From NCBI GenBank assembly GCA_030148985.1, contig JASBSJ010000039.1, positions 26,040 through 90,039 on the forward strand: 64,000 nt of DNA, written 5' to 3'. The notes under the pieces are model-generated. The model did no database searches. It worked only from the letters and a program-made list of their open reading frames with translations, and was not told the DNA's origin. Made by a program: the position numbers and the translations under genes. The DNA is from Sphingopyxis sp. GTDB taxonomy: Bacteria > Pseudomonadota > Alphaproteobacteria > Sphingomonadales > Sphingomonadaceae. Below, piece by piece: positions 33,586 to 42,803 of the stretch. The first letter of the stretch is position 1. Every line of letters starts with the position of its first letter.

Positions 33586-34610
33586 TGGCGGAAGACACCA
33601 AAACGATGAACATGATCGAGGCGATCAACAGCGCCATGGACGTCATGCTCGAACGCGATCCGGCGACCGTCGTGATGGGCGAGGATGTCGGCTATTTCGG
33701 CGGCGTGTTCCGCGCGACCGCGGGCCTCCAGAAAAAGCATGGCAAGACGCGCGTGTTCGACACGCCGATCAACGAATGCGGCATCATCGGTGTCGCGGTC
33801 GGCATGGGCGCCTATGGCCTGCGTCCCGTCCCCGAAATTCAGTTCGCGGACTATATCTATCCGGGTCTCGACCAGCTTGTGAGCGAAGCGGCGCGGCTGC
33901 GTTACCGTTCGGCGAACGATTTTATCTGTCCGATGACGGTGCGCACGCCATTCGGGGGCGGGATTTTCGGCGGCCAGACGCACAGCCAGTCGCCCGAAAG
34001 CATCATGACGCATATTTGCGGCGTCAAGACGGTGATCCCGTCAAACCCCTATGACGCCAAAGGCCTGCTGATCGCGGCGATCGAGGATAACGACCCCGTC
34101 GTTTTCCTCGAACCCAAGCGCATCTATAATGGCCCGTTTAGCGGCTATTACGACCGCCCGGTCGAGCCCTGGTCCAAACATGCAGCAAGCGCGGTGCCCG
34201 AGGGCTATTACCGCATCGACCTCGGCAAGGCGGCGACGGTGCGCGACGGCGAGGCGCTGACGATCCTTGCCTATGGCACGATGGTGCATGTCACCAAGAC
34301 GATCGTCGAGGAAATGGGCATCGACGCCGAAATCCTCGACCTGCGCACCTTGTTGCCGCTCGACATCGAGGCGATCGAGGCGTCGGTGAAAAAGACCGGC
34401 CGCTGCCTGATCATCCACGAAGCTACGCGCACCTCGGGCTTTGGCGCCGAACTGGCGGCGCTGGTGCAAGAACGCTGCTTCTATCACCTCGAAGCGCCGG
34501 TCGAGCGCGTCACCGGTTTCGACACACCTTATCCGCATAGCCTCGAATGGGCCTATTTCCCCGGCCCGGTGCGCATCGCGACCGCGCTCACCAAAATCCT
34601 GAAGGACTGA
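33585..34610 (+). CDS. bkdA2: Branched-chain 2-oxoacid dehydrogenase E1 beta subunit
   Basis: 341 residues. A transketolase-like pyrimidine domain (VMGEDVGYFGGVFRATAGLQ, FDTPINECGIIGVAVGMGAYGLRPVPEIQFADYI) is followed by the C-terminal transketolase domain (RYRI-type TILAYGTMVHVTKTIVEE, LLPLDIEAIEASVKKTGRCLIIHEATRTSGFGAEL). It pairs with E1 alpha as an alpha2beta2 tetramer. The start ATG 33585 overlaps the E1 alpha stop (TAATG), indicating translational coupling. The E2 gene starts 4 bp after the stop. Confidence 0.94.
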   Translation: MAEDTKTMNMIEAINSAMDVMLERDPATVVMGEDVGYFGGVFRATAGLQKKHGKTRVFDTPINECGIIGVAVGMGAYGLRPVPEIQFADYIYPGLDQLVSEAARLRYRSANDFICPMTVRTPFGGGIFGGQTHSQSPESIMTHICGVKTVIPSNPYDAKGLLIAAIEDNDPVVFLEPKRIYNGPFSGYYDRPVEPWSKHAASAVPEGYYRIDLGKAATVRDGEALTILAYGTMVHVTKTIVEEMGIDAEILDLRTLLPLDIEAIEASVKKTGRCLIIHEATRTSGFGAELAALVQERCFYHLEAPVERVTGFDTPYPHSLEWAYFPGPVRIATALTKILKD

Positions 34611-34614
34611 CGCC

Positions 34615-35919
34615 ATGGCCCGCTATTCATTCCGCCTGCCCGACATTGGCGAAGGCATCGCCGAAGCCGAGATCGTCGCCTGGCACGTCAAAGTGGGCGA
34701 GCGCGTCGAGGAAGATGCGCAGCTTGCCGACATGATGACCGACAAGGCGACCGTCGAAATGGAATCGCCGGTGTCGGGGGTCGTCGTTGAACTGGCGGGC
34801 GAGGTTGGCGACCTAATCCCGATCGGATCGACGTTGGCGGTGATCGAGACCGATGCGGATGGGGACGGCACGGTCGATGCGCCGCCTGCCGATACGCCGG
34901 TCGAGGAAGAGATCGTCTCGGAGACGCCGGGCGCCGAGGAAGCATCTGTCGCGGAGGTGGCGCCACCCCCCGAACCCGTTCGTGCTGAGCTTGTCGAAGC
35001 ACCGTCCTTGCCTTCGAAGAACAGCCCTTCGACAAGCTCAGGGCAAACGGCGCATGGGAAGTCGGTTCTGGCATCGCCCGCCGTCCGCGCTCGCGCCAAG
35101 GATCTCGGTGTCGATCTCAGCCAGGTGCAATCCGGCGGCGACCGCATCCGCCACGCCGACCTCGATGCCTTCCTGCGTTACAGCGCGGGGCAGGGCTATC
35201 ACGCCCCCGGTGCGAGCCGCGCGCGCGCCGACGAACCGATCAAGGTCATCGGGATGCGCCGCAAGATTGCCGAGAATATGGCGGCGTCGAAGCGCGCGAT
35301 TCCGCACTTCACCTATGTCGAGGAAATGGACGTCACCGCGCTGGAAGACATGCGCGCGGACCTTAACGCCAACCGCGGCGGGCGGCCGAAGCTGACGATG
35401 ATGCCCTTCCTGATCGTCGCGATCTGCCGCAAGATCCCGCAATTTCCGAGGATCAACGCGCGCTATGACGACGAGGGTGGCGTGGTGACGCGTTATGGCG
35501 CGGTGCATCTGGGCATGGCGACGCAGACCGACGCCGGGTTAATGGTTCCGGTGATCCGCGACGCGCAGGACATGAATGTCTGGCAGCTCGCAAGCGAGAT
35601 CACGCGCCTTGCCGAAGCCGCGCGCACCGGGAAGGCGAAGGTCGAGGAGCTGACCGGCGGCACGTTGACCGTCACGTCGCTTGGGCCGCTTGGCGGCATT
35701 GCAACGACGCCGGTGATCAACCGGCCCGAGGTGGCGATCATCGGGCCGAACAAGATCGTCGAGCGCCCGGTGTTCGACGGTGACGACATACGGCGGGCGA
35801 AGCTGATGAACCTGTCGATCAGCTGCGACCACCGGGTGGTCGATGGCTGGGATGCCGCGAGCTATGTTCAGGCATTGAAGAAGCTGATCGAAACGCCGGT
35901 ATTGTTGTTCGCGGATTGA
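34615..35919 (+). CDS. bkdB: Branched-chain 2-oxoacid dehydrogenase E2 (dihydrolipoamide acyltransferase)
   Basis: 434 residues. One lipoyl domain (1-80; lipoylated Lys44 in MTDKATVEME), a linker (81-145), a peripheral-subunit-binding domain (about 150-185, LASPAVRARAKDLGVDLSQV), and the acyltransferase core with His406 in DHRVVDGWD. It forms the cubic or dodecahedral core that carries acyl groups from E1 to CoA. The linker contains a palindromic repeat (34978-35048) translated in frame. The E3 (lpd) gene is not in the operon; the next gene is convergent. Confidence 0.94.
   Translation: MARYSFRLPDIGEGIAEAEIVAWHVKVGERVEEDAQLADMMTDKATVEMESPVSGVVVELAGEVGDLIPIGSTLAVIETDADGDGTVDAPPADTPVEEEIVSETPGAEEASVAEVAPPPEPVRAELVEAPSLPSKNSPSTSSGQTAHGKSVLASPAVRARAKDLGVDLSQVQSGGDRIRHADLDAFLRYSAGQGYHAPGASRARADEPIKVIGMRRKIAENMAASKRAIPHFTYVEEMDVTALEDMRADLNANRGGRPKLTMMPFLIVAICRKIPQFPRINARYDDEGGVVTRYGAVHLGMATQTDAGLMVPVIRDAQDMNVWQLASEITRLAEAARTGKAKVEELTGGTLTVTSLGPLGGIATTPVINRPEVAIIGPNKIVERPVFDGDDIRRAKLMNLSISCDHRVVDGWDAASYVQALKKLIETPVLLFAD
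34978..35048. repeat. Palindromic repeat translated inside the E2 linker
   Basis: Arms 34978-34999 and 35027-35048 pair at 19 of 22 positions around TGAGCTTGTCGAAG / CTTCGACAAGCTCA. The 71-bp unit is read in frame as residues about 122-145 (VRAELVEAPSLP, then SKNSPSTSSGQTAH). This word is known as a dispersed intergenic repeat in sphingomonads and other proteobacteria. Here it has entered a disordered linker without breaking the reading frame. Confidence 0.85.
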
Positions 35920-35927
35920 TTTGAACC

Positions 35928-36004
35928 CGACGCCCCCGCGAAGGCGGGGGCCGCTGGCCACCTTGCGCAAGGCCGATGGCGGCCCCGCCTTCGCGGGGGC
36001 GACG
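35928..36004. repeat. GC-rich palindrome between convergent genes
   Basis: Arms 35928-35954 and 35979-36004 are inverted repeats built on CCCCCGCGAAGGCGGGGG, with one indel and one mismatch. The loop CCTTGCGCAAGGCCGATGG matches the inner loop of copy B at 5955. It fills the space between the E2 stop and the stop of the giant surface protein gene, as the copy at 10684 does between other convergent genes. Confidence 0.87.
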
Positions 36005-36009
36005 ATTTG

Positions 36010-39000
36010 CTACAGCAGCCCCAGCCCCGCGAAACTCGTCTGGTCGAACTTCAGCTTGAAGGTCACATAAGCGCCCGAGCGCGAAAAACGCGCGTCTTTG
36101 AAATCGCGGTCGTAGAAACCCGCGAAATTATAGCCGAAGGTGATGTTGGCGTTCGTCATAGGCGCCAGCGTCAGTGTCGGCCCGCCCGCCCAGCTGACTG
36201 TATCGGCAGCGGTGCCGACGCGGACGGTGCCCGACGCGCCGACATCGACATGCTCGCCGAGATTGAAGCGAAAGTCGGCGCCGATCAGGTTCGACCAGCC
36301 CTTCACATCGTCGACGCCGAAGCGGTCGAAATTATAGCGCGTGCCCCAAAAGAGCCCGATTTCGGCGCGCTCATACCACGTGCCGCCTTCGCCGCGCGCG
36401 CCGAGCGGGGTCCAGTTAACCGAAAGGCTGTTCAGCAGTCGGCGGCTTGTCGCATCGCCGTCGATCGTCAGCGCGCCGCCGATCGGCCCGGCTTGGCCCG
36501 CAACCGCGTCGCGCACCCTGTCCGAGCGGAATTCGCTCTTGCCCAGCCACGAAATCCGCGAATCGGCGGGGCGGTGCGCCCAGCTCATCTCGAACTGGAT
36601 GACCTCGGTCGTCGGCACCCCGGCGCTGCCCCTCGCCTTGGCATAGGTGAAGAGCGCGCCCAAGGCGCGACCTTCGCCAAGCTGGCGCAGGCCGCCGAGC
36701 GTCAGGCCGGTGCGGTTGGCGATCTCGCCATCGCGATATTCGGCGCGGCCGGTGAGTGTCCAACGGTCAGCGCGATACGTCGCGCCGGTGCTGACCGCGA
36801 AGAAATCTTCGGTCAGCGTGCCGCCCGTGCCGAGGAAGCCACCCGATGCGACCGGCTGTTCGGCGTTCAGCACATCGCCCGCGCGGACGCCGCCGATCGT
36901 GCGATTGCCGTCGACCGAAACATCGACCGACAGATGTTCGCCGAGCTTCAGCGACTGCGACAGGCCATAGGCGGCAAAGCTGCGCGGGCCATATTCGCCG
37001 ATGTCCTGCCGGTTCGCGGTGGCGAGCAGGCGCGCACCGGCCCAAGGCGCCATGTCGAAGCCGAGCCGCGCGGTGCGCGCGCGGATCGTGTCGCCGTCGG
37101 CGATTTCATAGCTGCCGACCAAATTGACGTCGCGGCTGATGCCGAAGCGTGCGCCCAGCCGGTGCCGCGTCGGGAAATCGATGCTCGCATCCTGGCCGCC
37201 CAGCGCGAATTCGGTCTGCGCGTCGAGTTCGAGGCGCTTGGCGAACAGACGCTGCGTCGCGCCGAGCTGGACGATGGTCGAGCGGTTGCGCGAGCCGTCG
37301 GACAGGCGATCGTCGGCGTGCGTCAGCCCGGCGCGCGCGACGCTGCTGCCATTGTCATATTCGACCAGCGCGCGTGCGGCGCGGCGGCGTGCGTTGCTGT
37401 CCAGATAATCTTCCTGCCACGCGCTTCCCGTCAGCGACAGCGTGCGCGTCGCGCGCAGGCGCGCGTCGAAGCCGAATTTGCGCGTGCCGTCCTCGCCGCG
37501 ATTGAGCTGACCCGTACCGAAACCCGCTTCGCGCTCGCGGATATAGGCCAGGAAATCGGCGGTGCTGCCATGATGTTCGGCCTCGATCAGCCACGCTTTC
37601 GCCGTTCCTTCAGCGGCGCTGCTGCCATTCGCGGCCTTGGCGTCGCTGACCGCCAGCTCGGCGCGGACTTCGGTGCCCATATTCGGGCGATAACGGGCAT
37701 CGATCCCGCCGATGTCGGTCTTTGTGTTGCCGTCCTCGTCGTGGATGAAAGTCGCGCCGACGCGCAGCTTTTCGTCGGTCGAGCGATAGCTGACGCGGCC
37801 GCCGGCGTTGAGCACGCGCTGGCCGACGCCATCGACTTCATATTCGGCGACGATGAACTGCGGATCGAGGGCGGGCGAGCGGCTGAGCACCGGCGCGCGG
37901 AAGCGGATCGTGCCCGACAGATAGTCGATGTCATAATCGACGTGGCGCGAAAGGGTGACGCTGTCGACGATGCGTTCGCTGTGCAGCCGGTCGCGCGTTT
38001 CGATGACGATCCGCTCGCTGTTCGGCAGAATATCCTTCGCGCCGAGCTGGTAAGGGCCGGTCAGGCCATTGCCCTGAATCTCGTCGCGGCGGAAGCGGTA
38101 GGGGGTGTCGGCGACAAAGGCGGTCGCCGCGAGGTTACGGCCGCGATACTCGGCCTTGCCGCCATTGAGCGCGCGCTGGTAGCGGGCGAGTTCGGGTTCC
38201 GAAATCCCCGTCTCGATATCGCCGAACATTGCATAAAATTGCGGGCGTTCGAGGCGCAGGTAGAGCTTGCGCACCGAGGCGGCGTCATAGCGCGTCTCGT
38301 TCCGGTCGGCATAGATGGTGTAATAGGCGCGCGGGTCGATCACGCCGCCGAAGCGCGCATCGTCGGCTTCCTTGTCGCTGTCATAGGCCAGCGTCATCAG
38401 CCATTTGCCGCGCACACGGCCCTTGGCATAGAGCGCGAGCCGCGCATCGGCATTAAGATCGTCCAGCGTCTCGGCCACCGGCTCCATCCGGTCATCGAGC
38501 GTGTTGTACCCGAGCGTGCCCGCGGCAAAGCCGACGACCGTCCACGGGCGGTTGCCGGGATCGAGCCAGGTTTCGATCACCTGTTTGCGCGTTACCCGAT
38601 CGTCACGAAACAGGAAATCGATCGCGAGCGTGCCCGAGGCGGTCGTCGGTTCGATCTCGATGTAAGCGATGCCGTCGTCGCCATCGACCTTCCACACCGG
38701 CTGCGCGCGTTCGAGGCCCGACAGCTGGCGCGCCTGTTGCGCATCGGCCTCGACGGCGGGGTAATAGGGAGCGGGGACGCTGAAATCGCCGGTCAGCCCG
38801 GCGCGGATCGGCTTGCCGTCGCGGTCGGTCAGGCGCACGGCGATCACCGGGCGCGTCACGCCATCGGCGATCAGCACCGATTTTTCGCGGATCAGTGCCG
38901 CGCGCATCGGGGTGATCGAATAATGGACGGTGCGTTCGATCGTTTCGATCGTCGCGCCGTTCGCGTCCCTGACCTCCGCGACAAGTCGGTTTTCGCCCTC

Positions 39001-41118
39001 GCGGATTTCGAGCCCTCGCCACAGGCTGACCGCGACGGCGCCGTCGGCCGATTTGCTGACGCCTTCAAAGGTCAGCGGATCGGCGGGCTGGCCGTTGACG
39101 CGCAGCGTGACAATCTGGCCCGGCGCGTGCTTGATCGCGGCGCGGATCGCCTTGGCGCGCGGATTATGGTCGGTGGCGGGGAACAGCCAGCCGATGCCGG
39201 GCGCCTGCCCGGCGAGCCAGTCGCGATGGGCGCCCGCGGCTTCGGGATCGGACAGCGGCGTCGGTGCTATGCGCGCCGCCATGTCGGGCGCGGCGCGCGG
39301 GGCGCTAGCGGCGGCGCGGAAGTCGGCGCGTTTCAGCGCGCCGCCGCGGCCTTCGACGAAGCGCGAGATGGCGTTGCCCGCGCTTTGCGTGCTGCGCGCA
39401 CAATCGACGGCTTCGCGGTCGCGCGGCATCGTCGAGGGATCGATCTGCACGACATGCAGGCCGGGGCGGACACCCTCGAAATGATAGCGGCCATCCTCGT
39501 CGGTGACGGTGTAGCTGCCGTCCTGCAGCATCACGCGCACGCCCTTGACGCCCGCGGCCTTGGCGGGATCGACGGCGCAGCCGCCGTCGGTGATACGGCC
39601 GATGATCGTCATGCGGTCGCCCAGCTGGTCGCGTTTGATCGCGATCGTCGCTTCGGCGATGTTGCTTGTCGTTCCGCGATTGTCGGTCGCGCTGGCGCGG
39701 TTGAGGGCGCTGCCGGGCTGCGCCGACACGACGACCTCGGCCAGATAGGTGAGCAGCGCCGACCGCGCGGCGGCGATGCCGGGCAGGGTGACGGTGAAGG
39801 CGCGGCCGTTCGCTTCGACTGCGGCATCGATGCGCACCCCATCGACGCGCACCGTGGCGGCGCGCAGGCGCATTCCGGCGGGCAGCACATCGCGCACCGT
39901 CACCGCGCCGGTGTTGCGGCGCGCGTCGCGATTGGCGACTTCGATCCGGTACTGCACGACATCGCCGGGGACCGCGACCTGTGTCGATGTGGTCTTGCGC
40001 AGGGTCAGCGGCAGGCCGGGTTGGTCGACGGGAATGTCGACGCGTACCGGGGCGGGGCTGTTCAGCGTGAAGGCGCGGCCATAGCTGGCGTCGACGATCG
40101 TGAACGGCTGGCCGTCGTCGGGGCGGCGAAAAGCCGCGAGGTCGGCAGGGCTCGACGCCGACGGCGCGGTGAAGGGCGCGGGCGGCTCGACGATCAGGCG
40201 ATAGCTGCCGGGCGCGAGAAATGGAAAACGGTAGTCGCCCGCCGGGAAGTCATAGACCGTGCCGCCCGAATCGGTGACGCGCTGTCCGGTGATGACGCTG
40301 GAGGGATAGGTCGAAACGCCGTCGTCGCCGAACACCTGGGCGGGCTGGCCGGTGGCGGCGTCAACGATCGTGACGCGGCTGCCTGCCACCGGCGCGCCGT
40401 CGCCGCTGTCGAACACGACGCCGAACGGGTCGACGAGGAAGTCGATCGTCGCGAGCGCGACAAGGCTGGCGCTCGCCTGGTCGGAAACGCGCAGCGTCAG
40501 CGGTGCGCCGGGATCGACCGACAGGCGGCAGTCGCCCTGCGCTACGGCGGGAGGGACACCGACGGTGTTGATAAAACCGACGAACTCGCCGCTGTTTCCA
40601 GCGGTTTCGGTGAGGGTAATCGATTCGCGGTCGCCGTTTTCGAGTTGAAGGACGACGGGCAGCGTGTCGCGCGCCTGCGGGTCGAGGTTTGCCGACGCGA
40701 GCGTCACGCCGACGACGATCATTTCGCCTGCGCGGAAGCTGTCGCTGCGCTGGAGCGATGCCGGGGCGATGGACATTCCGGCGTAGGCGCCGGAAAGCGG
40801 AGCCGCCGCCCCTGTCGCGGCACTGAGCGCCCCGACGCCGCCCGTCCCGGCGCGAACGCAGGGCGTCGGCGCCAGCGGCACCGACCGCTCGCCGCTGCTG
40901 CTCGTCAGGCGATAGGTGGCGATGCTCGCCGGTTCGGGTGGACGCGGAACGACGGTCACGTCGACACGGTTGGACAGCGCCGCACCGCGATGACCGTCGT
41001 GCATCCATTCGGCCGACGCGGTGTTCGTAATCACCTGCGCGCGCGCCGCCGGGGCCGCAGGCAGCAGTGCTGCCGCAACCAGTGCGGTCCATAGGCCAAA
41101 AGATGTAACGCGTGCCAT
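36010..41118 (-). CDS. Giant exported protein with DUF11/Ig-like domains and C-terminal outer-membrane barrel
   Basis: 1702 residues, last gene of a four-gene operon. The signal peptide is 1-28 (PAARAQ). Residues 29-57 contain ITNTASAEW and SNRVDVTV, shared with two upstream proteins. A DUF11-like domain spans 368-495 (PGDVVQYRIEVANRD, VRDVLPAGM). A transthyretin/CNA-B-like fold covers 504-565 (VRVMLQDGSYTVTDEDGRYH). More Ig-like strands run to about 845. Residues 860-1095 hold motifs such as YDAASVRKLYLRLERPQFYA and RHVDYDIDYLSGTIRFRAPV. The last 600 residues are alternating amphipathic strands resembling a large barrel. Function unknown; I infer a surface anchor or exporter for its operon partners. 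Confidence 0.8.
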   Translation of the reverse strand: MARVTSFGLWTALVAAALLPAAPAARAQVITNTASAEWMHDGHRGAALSNRVDVTVVPRPPEPASIATYRLTSSSGERSVPLAPTPCVRAGTGGVGALSAATGAAAPLSGAYAGMSIAPASLQRSDSFRAGEMIVVGVTLASANLDPQARDTLPVVLQLENGDRESITLTETAGNSGEFVGFINTVGVPPAVAQGDCRLSVDPGAPLTLRVSDQASASLVALATIDFLVDPFGVVFDSGDGAPVAGSRVTIVDAATGQPAQVFGDDGVSTYPSSVITGQRVTDSGGTVYDFPAGDYRFPFLAPGSYRLIVEPPAPFTAPSASSPADLAAFRRPDDGQPFTIVDASYGRAFTLNSPAPVRVDIPVDQPGLPLTLRKTTSTQVAVPGDVVQYRIEVANRDARRNTGAVTVRDVLPAGMRLRAATVRVDGVRIDAAVEANGRAFTVTLPGIAAARSALLTYLAEVVVSAQPGSALNRASATDNRGTTSNIAEATIAIKRDQLGDRMTIIGRITDGGCAVDPAKAAGVKGVRVMLQDGSYTVTDEDGRYHFEGVRPGLHVVQIDPSTMPRDREAVDCARSTQSAGNAISRFVEGRGGALKRADFRAAASAPRAAPDMAARIAPTPLSDPEAAGAHRDWLAGQAPGIGWLFPATDHNPRAKAIRAAIKHAPGQIVTLRVNGQPADPLTFEGVSKSADGAVAVSLWRGLEIREGENRLVAEVRDANGATIETIERTVHYSITPMRAALIREKSVLIADGVTRPVIAVRLTDRDGKPIRAGLTGDFSVPAPYYPAVEADAQQARQLSGLERAQPVWKVDGDDGIAYIEIEPTTASGTLAIDFLFRDDRVTRKQVIETWLDPGNRPWTVVGFAAGTLGYNTLDDRMEPVAETLDDLNADARLALYAKGRVRGKWLMTLAYDSDKEADDARFGGVIDPRAYYTIYADRNETRYDAASVRKLYLRLERPQFYAMFGDIETGISEPELARYQRALNGGKAEYRGRNLAATAFVADTPYRFRRDEIQGNGLTGPYQLGAKDILPNSERIVIETRDRLHSERIVDSVTLSRHVDYDIDYLSGTIRFRAPVLSRSPALDPQFIVAEYEVDGVGQRVLNAGGRVSYRSTDEKLRVGATFIHDEDGNTKTDIGGIDARYRPNMGTEVRAELAVSDAKAANGSSAAEGTAKAWLIEAEHHGSTADFLAYIREREAGFGTGQLNRGEDGTRKFGFDARLRATRTLSLTGSAWQEDYLDSNARRRAARALVEYDNGSSVARAGLTHADDRLSDGSRNRSTIVQLGATQRLFAKRLELDAQTEFALGGQDASIDFPTRHRLGARFGISRDVNLVGSYEIADGDTIRARTARLGFDMAPWAGARLLATANRQDIGEYGPRSFAAYGLSQSLKLGEHLSVDVSVDGNRTIGGVRAGDVLNAEQPVASGGFLGTGGTLTEDFFAVSTGATYRADRWTLTGRAEYRDGEIANRTGLTLGGLRQLGEGRALGALFTYAKARGSAGVPTTEVIQFEMSWAHRPADSRISWLGKSEFRSDRVRDAVAGQAGPIGGALTIDGDATSRRLLNSLSVNWTPLGARGEGGTWYERAEIGLFWGTRYNFDRFGVDDVKGWSNLIGADFRFNLGEHVDVGASGTVRVGTAADTVSWAGGPTLTLAPMTNANITFGYNFAGFYDRDFKDARFSRSGAYVTFKLKFDQTSFAGLGLL

Positions 41119-41187
41119 GCCAGCCCCGAAGGGAGCAGCGGCGGCCGGTGGACTCGGCGCGCGCGCTGCTCCCGTCCGTTACAAGGG

Positions 41188-42252
41188 TCAGTTGACCGTG
41201 GCGCGGAAAACGAGGGTGCGCGTCGCGCCCGCGGCGACCGTGGCGATCGTCCCCGACACGTTGGGCGCCGAATAGCTGCCGCCAACGGCGCCATCGGCGT
41301 TGCACGTTCCCGCGCTCACCGTACCGTTCAGCCGGATCGTCCCGGCGCTGAAGGTCAGCTGGCCCGGCACGGGATCGTTGATCGCGACCGACGTGGCATC
41401 GGCGCTGCCCGAATTGGCGACAGCGATGCAATATTCGACGACCGCGCCGGGAATCAGTTTCGGGTTGGTCGTGTTGTTGAACGGATCGGAGACGACGCGG
41501 CTGGTCTTGGTGACGGTCAGCGTCGCCGTCTGCACCGTGTAATCGTCATTGTCGCTGTGCGATCCGTCGCGCGCGGCATCGCCCGTCACACCTGCCGTGT
41601 CGGCAAAGACGGTATCCTTGCCGGCGGTGTTCGCGCCGGTGGTTTCGGTGATCGCCGCACCCTGGCTGCCCGATGTGCCGCCTTCGCGTGCGGTCGCGCG
41701 GAGCGTCACCCCGGCGACGGCGTTGTTGGCAAGCGCCGCCGGAATGTCGGCGACGACGAACAGCCGGATCGCCGTATCGACGACGAGTTCGTCGATATAG
41801 CCCGAAATCAGGGTATCGCCCGCATCCCAGCTGCCGATCGAGCCCGACGATATATTGTCGCGATAGACGCGGACATTGGTCGCGTCGAAGCTGTCGGTGC
41901 CGCCATGCGCGGCGGTGCCGCCGGCGATCTGCGACGCGACGAGCGCGAAATCGAGCACTTCGTTCGAGCTGTTGGTCAGCTGAAAGGTCGTGACGGCGTT
42001 GGTCTGCCCCGGAACGACATTGGTCGTGACGGTGCCGACTTCTTCGACGAGCAGGTTGATCTTGCGGTCGATGGTGAAATTGTCCGACGCCGATTGCTGG
42101 CCCTGTGCGACGCCCCCGACCTGATAGTCGACGGTGGCGGTATTGGTAATCGTGGTTCCCGCGGTCGTGCCGGCAGCAAGTGCCGGCGTGGCGGCGAGAC
42201 TTGTGATCGCCGCCAGACCGATGAAGCCCACGGTGTTCAGCTTGCTGGTCAT
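41188..42252 (-). CDS. Exported DUF11-domain protein (354 aa)
   Basis: The signal peptide ends at ATPALAAG near residue 27. TITNTATVDYQ follows at about 33 and FTIDRKINLLVEE at about 58. The middle is a Thr/Ala/Asp-rich beta-repeat region. The C-terminal domain from about 240 is a DUF11 repeat: TLTVTKTSRVV, PGAVVEYCIAVANSGSADAT, NDPVPGQLTFSAGTIRLNG. There is no membrane anchor and no C-terminal sorting signal that I recognise. It ends VFRATVN, like the next gene's end FRGVVK and the first gene's end TFQTMID, a shared closing strand. It lies 69 bp upstream of the giant protein gene, with GGGAG 9 bases before ATG 42252. Confidence 0.82.
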   Translation of the reverse strand: MTSKLNTVGFIGLAAITSLAATPALAAGTTAGTTITNTATVDYQVGGVAQGQQSASDNFTIDRKINLLVEEVGTVTTNVVPGQTNAVTTFQLTNSSNEVLDFALVASQIAGGTAAHGGTDSFDATNVRVYRDNISSGSIGSWDAGDTLISGYIDELVVDTAIRLFVVADIPAALANNAVAGVTLRATAREGGTSGSQGAAITETTGANTAGKDTVFADTAGVTGDAARDGSHSDNDDYTVQTATLTVTKTSRVVSDPFNNTTNPKLIPGAVVEYCIAVANSGSADATSVAINDPVPGQLTFSAGTIRLNGTVSAGTCNADGAVGGSYSAPNVSGTIATVAAGATRTLVFRATVN

Positions 42253-42326
42253 AGCTGAAGCTCCCTGGCTTGGTCGATTGCCTATTCCCCACCGCTGGCA
42301 ATCATGAAGCGGTTATTTTCAGGTCG

Positions 42327-42803
42327 CTATTTGACGACTCCCCGAAACATGAGCTTGCCCGTGGCGCCTGCCGGAATCGGCTTTTGAAAGGCCCAGCGGA
42401 TATGCGTGACGTCGGCGGGCTGCGCCGTGCGGCGCGTGCCGTCGGCCGCCTGGACCGACAGATCGGCGAGCAGTCCCCACTGCTTGCCGCCATCGACCGA
42501 CACCAAAGGCTGCGTGTCGCCGGCATCGGCGAAACGAACCGCGGACGGCATCGGATTGGTAATCACAAATTTGTCGGCCGGCTGCGCGCCGGCGTTACGA
42601 TAATTGAGCACGAAGACGAGCCGGTCGCCGGGAACGACGACCTTGGGTTCTTCGAGCAGGATGCGCTGCTTGCCCTCGGGGTCGGTCGAAACGCGCTCGA
42701 CGAAGACATTATTGTCGAGCGCGACCTGATTGGCGGCGACCGCCGGCGCCGGGAGCGCTGCGGCGCAAAGGAAAAGAAGCGCGGGGCGCATGGGCATCTC
42801 CAT
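42327..42803 (-). CDS. Small exported DUF11-like protein (158 aa)
   Basis: Signal peptide 1-23 (PAPAVAANQ). The mature part is a single beta-sandwich-like domain: VVVPGDRLVFVLNYRNAGAQPADKFVITNPMPSAVRFADAGD, the DUF11-type pattern, then DGGKQWGLLADLSV and a final AGATGKLMFRGVVK. It lacks the NTA opening of its neighbours. ATG 42801-42803 overlaps the stop of the preceding gene by one base (TGATG), so translation is coupled. The role is unknown; a single Ig-like unit could be a periplasmic partner or a structural subunit. Confidence 0.8.
   Translation of the reverse strand: MEMPMRPALLFLCAAALPAPAVAANQVALDNNVFVERVSTDPEGKQRILLEEPKVVVPGDRLVFVLNYRNAGAQPADKFVITNPMPSAVRFADAGDTQPLVSVDGGKQWGLLADLSVQAADGTRRTAQPADVTHIRWAFQKPIPAGATGKLMFRGVVK

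Noticed and set aside
36007..41094. A 1695-codon open frame on the + strand, antisense to almost the whole giant surface protein gene
   Set aside because: Its translation is arginine/alanine-rich with no domain or signal, while the minus frame has a signal peptide and recognisable domains. Long antisense frames arise in high-GC coding DNA because stop codons are rare in one antisense phase.
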